A stretch of DNA of 10,000 nucleotides from contig JBBHKE010002375.1 of assembly GCA_037447655.1 (NCBI GenBank), positions 63,141-73,140 on the forward strand, read 5' to 3'. Positions 6,130 to 10,000 of this stretch are shown in pieces; within the stretch, counting starts at the first letter, position 1, and the number at the start of each line of letters is the position of its first letter. Source of the DNA: Zygnema cylindricum (lineage: Eukaryota; Streptophyta; Zygnematophyceae; Zygnematales; Zygnemataceae). The notes below the pieces were generated by a model, which worked only from the letters and a program-made list of their open reading frames with translations, did not search any database and was not told the origin of the DNA. The translations under genes were made by a program, and so were the position numbers.

Positions 6130-7377
6130 AATGTGGATGACCTTCCTCACCTTCCCGACCCCCAAGTGGCTTTTGCTACGTTAACCAGGTGTTTCCACCA
6201 CCGTCCTTCTTACCTTGCTCGAACTTCCCCTCCCACCCCGACGTTTGTCTCCTCTCTCGCAGCCTTTGACGATCGCCTCAGGGATGTCCTCCACACTCCG
6301 GGTCGTGGGGCATTCGATCCTGAGTCTAGGCCTTCGGCCCACATTCAAGCATCCCTCCCTGTCTCTATAGGGGGGTTGGGTCTATTATGGATCGCTCGTG
6401 TTGCTCCAGCTGCATATTTGGGAAGTTGGTGCCTTATTGCCTCCACTCTTGATCCTCGCTTCTTGGCTAGGGACACCCCCGTTCTCGGCATCGTGGTCCC
6501 CCGGGTTTCAGACAGTGTGTTCGCCTCCCAACGGTTTCTATTGGACGCGTCACGTTCTCTTCCTCTTCATGCTCTGGTGGATGTGCTGATTTTTTCCACC
6601 CTTGTTACGAAATCTGTTGAGCGTGTCCAAGAATCGATTTCCGATCGGGTTGTCGCCGCCATTAAATCCGAGCTTCTCAAGGCGCTTCCCTTTGACTCTT
6701 CGCGTGCTCGTCTTCTCTCTTGTGGTGGCCCTCGTTCTGGGTCTTGGCTATTCGCTACACCTATTTTGTCCACTCTCCGATTCTTACCTGCTCAGTTCAC
6801 TATCGCCCTCCGATTTCGCCTCGGCCTCCCCCATCCTCTTTTACTTGGATCTCTTGTTTGTGCTTGTGGTCGTGTCTTGGGGCCTGATGGTGTCCATTTG
6901 CTTCGTTGCTCCCATGGGGGAGAATTGATCCAGGCGCACGACACTTTTCGTGACGCCGTTTTGACTATCGCTTCAGAGGGGGGCTTTTCTGTGCGTCGGG
7001 AGGTTTCTCATATTATTTCCTCGTGCCGGATCGATGTTGTTTTGCTCTATGGTGCCTGTCGCACCACCCTACTTCGGCTACAGTTGTTGGTCAGACGGCT
7101 CGTCATGTTGGGGTGGCAGCGTGATTTCGTGCTACCTGTTCTCGTCGTGCTTTCGAGCGGTGAGGACCTGGAAGCCCCCCTCCATCGGTGCTTACTTCTT
7201 TTTATCGTCAACGTTTGTTCTCGTCGTGCTTTCGAGCGGCGAGGACCTGGAAGCCCCCCTCCATCGGTGCTTACTTCTTTTTATCATCAACGTTTATCTG
7301 TGGCTTTACAACGAGTGCAGGCTTCTATTCTCTTTCGATCGGCTATGGTGGTTATGGATCGTCGACGTGTTCCGTAA
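6130..7377 (+). pseudogene. LINE ORF, C-terminal part with Cys/His motif
   Basis: The longest intact piece (414 codons from an ATG at 6133) begins in mid-protein (VDDLPHLPDPQVAFATL), so the ATG is not a true start. It carries the post-RT helical region and, at residues 243-269 (6859-6939), the motif C-x-C-x9-H-x3-C-x9-H within CACGRVLGPDGVHLLRC. This is the zinc-knuckle-like motif found after the RT in many LINEs. HDTFRDAVLTIASEGGF follows, and RIDVVL could be the first Asp block of a restriction-like endonuclease, though the expected second catalytic block is not seen. A 79-bp tandem duplication (7137-7294) shifts the frame. The end reads GSPPPSVLTSFYHQRLSVAL before a TAA at 7375-7377. Confidence 0.8.
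7137..7294 (+). repeat. 79-bp tandem duplication inside the LINE ORF
   Basis: Units 7137-7215 and 7216-7294 match at 77 of 79 positions (differences at 7161/7240 and 7207/7286). Because 79 is not a multiple of three, the two units are read in different frames: the first as VLSSGEDLEAPLHR and the second as RRAFERRGPGSPPPSV. The second reading looks like the genuine LINE C terminus, so the first copy is the out-of-frame one. The high identity suggests the duplication is recent compared with the rest of the decay. Confidence 0.95.
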
Positions 7378-7655
7378 CTCCCTCAACGTGCTCCCCCGAG
7401 CTGGGGGGACTTACGGGGTTGCTTTTTGTAGATATTTAATCGAGTTGGGGTTGGGCTTGTAGCTTTGGTTTTGATTGTTGCCGTGCTTCTCATTTTAGGT
7501 TTGTGTGCTTTTATTTTATTTGCTATTTTTATGTGTTCATGTGGCGATCTTTGTTTTTTATTGCCCTGCTTGTAGTTTTTCAGTTTTGGCCTTGCCACCC
7601 CTTTTGTACCCTTGGACTCAGATGGTTTACCATCGTGCTTTTTAATTTATCCTGC
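7378..7655 (+). other. LINE 3' untranslated region and conserved tail
   Basis: This region is T- and G-rich, with no coding signal. Its last ~50 bases (about 7603-7652: TTTGTACCC, CTCAGATGGTTTACCATCGTGC, TTTTTAATTTAT) recur at 2382-2434 (inverted) and 3166-3220, which marks them as the 3' terminus, probably the part recognised by the RT for target-primed reverse transcription (inferred). There is no poly(A); the DNA beyond is T-rich. Confidence 0.65.
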
Positions 7656-8433
7656 CCCATTTATTTTTATTTTTTTATTATGAAAAACTTGAAGGTGAAA
7701 GTACAAAATTAAACTCATATGTACATTCTCACATGTAAAAAAAAAAAAAGTTAGTCTAGATATTTAAAAAATTGATATGGAAATCAGCAAGAAATACCTT
7801 AAATTTTAGTTACATTTAATCTTCCATGAGTTACTACTGAAACAGCACCTCAAATAGGAAAAAAAAGACTGTCCTAAAACGCTAATTAACAAATTGTTCA
7901 TCTATGGTAGTCTCTGTACAAATGCTAAAAAGAACGTTTTTTTTTTTCTTTCTTTTCCTTTTTTCTTTTTCCTTTATCCTTTTCCTTACGAAACCTCGAA
8001 AACCACAAATAATTACCGGACTAAAAAAAAAAACAGGTGCTTTGCCAAGTATGCATATTATCTACATTCTTCGCCAACTCCACTCTAATTATGCACTACA
8101 ACTCGAGACAAAAACCTAAAAATAAGAAGGATTTTATAAGGAAATTAAGCTATTTTTAACTAAATTATCTTTCTCATTTCTTTCTTTTAATGAGGATTTG
8201 ATATCCCAATGGAAACGGCGTCCGAGGGAAGATTTGAATCCCAAACCCAAGGGACTGTCCTCCATGCTTTTAAACGTATATTATTCTCATTTTTATTTAC
8301 GATTTTATCTGCGAAAAAAAACAACGGGAAAACCAATTGTCTCAATGTAAGTTTTACAAAAATACACAATTTTTTGTTAGATAGACCGTTAACGAGGAGG
8401 AATTTTGGGAATTTTGGGAAGTTTGGGAGCAAT
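7656..8433. other. AT-rich intergenic DNA, no gene seen
   Basis: It contains an A run (about 7737-7749), a T/C-rich tract (7937-7986) and scattered short open frames without motifs. Near 8225-8245 the minus strand has GATTCAAATCT, which loosely resembles a Pol III B box, but no A box was found. Near 8398-8430 a TTTTGGGA-type short repeat occurs. No gene can be supported. Confidence 0.55.
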
Positions 8434-8873
8434 TTTATGGTTTTTGGACAAATAAAAAGAGGATAAAAAGGATTGTATTAATGAAAATCTTACATGGATT
8501 TTCTATACAAGTTAAGAGAGGATAAAAGGGAGTGTCTACGGACAAAAATCATACATGGTTTTCTGATATAGATAAAGAGAGGTTAAAAAGGACTCTACTA
8601 ATGAAAATCTTACATGGATTTTCGATACAAATAAAGAGAGGATAACAAATGAGTCTACCAATGAAAATGATACATGGTTTTCTGATACAGATAAAGAGGT
8701 GAAAAAGGACTCTACTAATGAAAATCATACATGGATTTTCAGTACAAAATAAGGGAGGATAAAAAAGAGTGTCAACCAACGAAAATCGAACATGGTTTTT
8801 TGATACAAATAAGAGAAGATTGAAACGAGTCTGTAGAAAAGAACACCATACTTGGTTTTTCGATACAAATCGA
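8434..8873. repeat. Tandem array of ~59-bp units with alternating unit types
   Basis: Seven units begin at about 8459, 8518, 8579, 8638, 8696, 8755 and 8815 (lengths 58-61), preceded by a partial unit (8434-8458). All share GAGGATAAAA..., a middle AATGAAAATC, then ACATGG and a tail GATACAAATAAA. Units 1, 3 and 5 carry CATGGATTTTC. The partial unit and units 2, 4 and 6 lack the extra A (ATGGTTTT), and most continue into TGATA. Unit 7 is the most divergent. This alternation indicates a dimeric, ~118-bp higher-order unit. Since unit lengths are near 60, one minus-strand frame stays open across much of the array as 20-residue repeats (ENPCKIFISRVLF-like). Confidence 0.9.
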
Positions 8874-8972
8874 TGCAAAATGTTTTTTTGTCGGTTGCAA
8901 CAACATCAAGTTCCAGGAAGGTTCCATGGAGGCCATAGTTAAAGCCTCGAGTTTGAGAGAGATCTCCACTGT
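8772..8972 (-). CDS. Probable downstream (possibly terminal) exon of an unidentified host gene
   Basis: On the minus strand a good acceptor (TGATTGCCTTTTTGCAG) precedes 8972. Read in phase 0, which matches the phase-0 donor of the exon at 9561-9430, the frame gives TVEISLKLEALTMASMEPSW, a plausible helical protein segment, and stays open to a TGA at 8772-8774 (66 codons). The last half (below about 8873) falls in the 59-bp repeat array and reads as low-value repeat sequence. An alternative is that the exon ends earlier at a weak donor, for example AAGTATGG near 8850. A second frame over the same DNA (DSGDLSQTRGFNYGLHGTF) is also open but does not agree with the upstream phase. Function unknown. 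Confidence 0.45.
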   Translation of the reverse strand, partial: TVEISLKLEALTMASMEPSWNLMLLQPTKKHFASICIEKPSMVFFSTDSFQSSLICIKKPCSIFVG

Positions 8973-8973
8973 C

Positions 8974-9429
8974 TGCAAAAAGGCAATCAGACACACATAA
9001 AAAAATGCATTTTTCAGGGTTGTTAACATTGAAAAAAAAAGAAAAGTGATGTACAAATAATTGACTTAGAACCTTTAATAGTGTTGCATTGGAGGCTCTT
9101 TCCCCCTTCCTCCCCCTCTCCTTCTCCCACTCCCTCTCCCTCTCCCTTCCCTTCCCCTCCCCTTCTTCCCCGCCCTCTCTCTCTCTAAAAATAAACTCAC
9201 GGGCAAACATGGAGAAAATGGAAAAAAAACAAAAACAAACAAAAAAAACAAAAAAAGAAAGAAAAAAAAACCAAGGTGACATGCACTGGTTCCATGGCTG
9301 AATGATCTGATACTGATATGTATTTTTATGAAAAAACAACTTTTACCAAAAAAAAAAAAACATTTTTTTTTCTGAAATAAACAGACTTTCTTCATTTTAA
9401 TCGTTTCAGTTTTCCTCTATTTTTCTTAC
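8974..9429 (-). other. Probable intron of the minus-strand gene
   Basis: It runs from the GTAAGA donor at 9429 down to the AG at 8974-8973. It holds a purine-rich tract on the minus strand (C/T-rich on +, about 9100-9186), an A-rich stretch (9220-9270 on +) and T/A runs. The Arg/Glu/Gly-rich minus-strand frame and the Ser/Pro/Leu-rich plus-strand frame over it are products of these tracts and are not genes. Confidence 0.5.
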
Positions 9430-9561
9430 CTCCTCGTCCGACAACAAATTTGTGGCCTCTTCCAGCAAAGACCTAATGGCCGGAGAAGCCCTCAACTGAA
9501 TGGAGAAGTTTTGGAGAGGAGACGCCGAAATGCCTTTCCCTATTGCTTTCACGTAAGCCTC
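9430..9561 (-). CDS. Internal exon of an unidentified host gene
   Basis: The exon is 132 bp (44 codons), phase 0 at both ends, between an acceptor TTTGTTTTGCAG and a donor GTAAGAAAAA. It begins EAYVKAIGKGISASP, continues NFSIQLRASPAIRSLLEEAT and ends NLLSDEE. Amino acid composition and codon use look like real protein (two short helices rich in Ala, Leu and Glu), unlike the simple repeats on each side. NFS is a potential N-glycosylation sequon if the protein is secreted. I do not recognise the family. Joined with the next exon it would read ...LLSDEE-TVEISLK..., a continuous helical stretch perhaps from an alpha-solenoid. That is a guess from composition only. Confidence 0.65.
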
Positions 9562-9724
9562 CTGCAAAACAAACAAAAAATAAATAAAAATAAGAATAAT
9601 AATAATAACAACAATGATAATAAATAGAGATTATTTTGACGTGTTCCCTATTGTTTTCACATAAACCTCCAGCAAAAAAAAAACGAAAAAAAACTAAATA
9701 AAGAAAAAAAAATATAGAGATTAT
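9536..9724 (-). repeat. Tandem duplication of an exon-intron boundary, second copy decayed
   Basis: TTCCCTATTGCTTTCACGTA at 9536, covering the first codons of the exon and its acceptor, recurs at 9644 (offset 108) as TTCCCTATTGTTTTCACATA, and the match continues through the acceptor and A-rich intron to a shared ATAGAGATTAT (9624-9634 and 9714-9724). In the upstream copy, base 9671 changes the CAG of the acceptor to CTG, so the AG is lost and this copy should not be spliced. Its codons still read EVYVKTIGN. Confidence 0.85.
9590..9624. repeat. (AAT)n microsatellite
   Basis: Imperfect AAT/AAC triplets in the intron upstream of the minus-strand exon. It falls inside the 108-bp duplication but is missing from the second copy, which explains the 18-bp difference in spacing. 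Confidence 0.8.
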
Positions 9725-10000
9725 GTGAAATGATTATGCTACTGTGTGGTGTTGGTGTTCTATATCGGACGAATTCAAGGTCAATATATCACGATACCAA
9801 TATTTACCGATATCAGTATTTATCAATACCCAGACCTAAAAAATTCGATATTATCGAGTTTGCCGATTAATGTTGACATACCAAACAACTGGCAATAATC
9901 GACCAATAACTGTACAGTAACCCGTACATAAATCTTTACCAGACAGAAGACATATTTTACCAGATCTTCACCAAACACTTGATTGGCCGAAAATACTGCG
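9725..10000. other. Non-coding end of the window with a short 16-bp repeat
   Basis: It lies upstream of the minus-strand exon and is presumably intron. CGATACCAATATTTAC (9792-9807) is followed directly by CGATATCAGTATTTAT (9808-9823) and a partial third copy. No exon with proper splice sites was found here. Confidence 0.5.

Larger units (their letters stand above)
4010..7655 (+). mobile_element. Degenerate non-LTR retrotransposon (LINE) with zinc finger, RT and C-terminal Cys/His domains
   Basis: About 3.6 kb of higher-GC, pyrimidine-rich coding-strand DNA interrupts the AT-rich background. In order it holds a GC-rich leader with direct repeats and a (CA)n run, an N-terminal CCHC zinc finger, a reverse transcriptase core, a C-terminal C-x-C..H..C..H motif, and a T-rich 3' end without a poly(A) tail. 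The layout (N-terminal zinc finger, no N-terminal APE endonuclease seen, C-terminal Cys/His motif) recalls early-branching LINEs of the R2/NeSL type that use a restriction-like endonuclease. The clade is an inference. Many frameshifts and stops make it non-autonomous. Edges are set by composition and tail homology, and I found no target-site duplication. Confidence 0.85.

Noticed and set aside
8209-8432. Possible tRNA-derived SINE on the minus strand (GATTCAAATCT as a B box) and overlapping open frames on both strands
   Set aside because: No A box at the right distance, no cloverleaf and no tail repeat. The open frames have no motifs.
8434-8873. CRISPR-like regular repeat array
   Set aside because: There are no unique spacers between conserved repeats, the whole ~59-bp unit repeats, and the context is eukaryotic.
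9075-9395. Minus-strand frames of 106-204 codons rich in Arg/Glu/Gly and Phe
   Set aside because: They arise from the GA-rich tract at 9100-9186 and T runs within the probable intron.

Overview
This is a eukaryotic nuclear window. AT-rich, simple-repeat-laden non-coding DNA holds the 3' end of one spliced host gene on the + strand, exons of a second host gene on the - strand, and a decayed non-LTR retrotransposon between them. The intron-exon structure (GT..AG sites with pyrimidine tracts), the microsatellites and the LINE exclude a prokaryote. An EDEM-type ER mannosidase with a Cys-rich tail and the style of the LINE reverse transcriptase make me lean towards a streptophyte (a plant or charophyte-like alga). 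This assignment is tentative and comes from recall, not a search.

Left end (1-1110, + strand): two exons of a GH47, EDEM-type alpha-mannosidase. The penultimate exon (397-553) carries the conserved end of the catalytic barrel, and the terminal exon (856-1089) carries a six-cysteine tail and the stop codon. Both junctions agree in phase. The intron between them contains a second copy of the terminal acceptor and first codons (about 613-692). Its use would end the protein after eight codons. The upstream intron switches abruptly from a long GA-rich tract to a CT-rich tract just before its acceptor.

Middle (1110-4010): AT-rich intergenic DNA with (AAAC)n, (CCTT)n and (GAAA)n tracts, inverted repeats near 3.4-3.6 kb, and two short fragments (about 2382-2434 on -, 3166-3220 on +) that match the 3' tail of the LINE further right.

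LINE (about 4010-7655, + strand): more GC-rich and strongly pyrimidine-biased on its coding strand. It has a 5' leader with a 65-bp direct repeat and a (CA)n run, an N-terminal CCHC zinc finger, a reverse transcriptase core with blocks A, B and C, and a C-terminal Cys/His motif. It is broken by at least five frame changes, at least six in-frame stops and a recent 79-bp tandem duplication, so it is a pseudogene.

Right end (7660-10000): AT-rich DNA, then a seven-unit array of about 59 bp (8434-8873) in which two unit types alternate. Next come two probable - strand exons (9561-9430, then 8972-8772), both phase 0, of a host gene I cannot name. The acceptor of the first also has a decayed tandem copy upstream (108 bp away) in which the AG is lost. 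The last part of the second exon, if terminal, is built from the 59-bp array.
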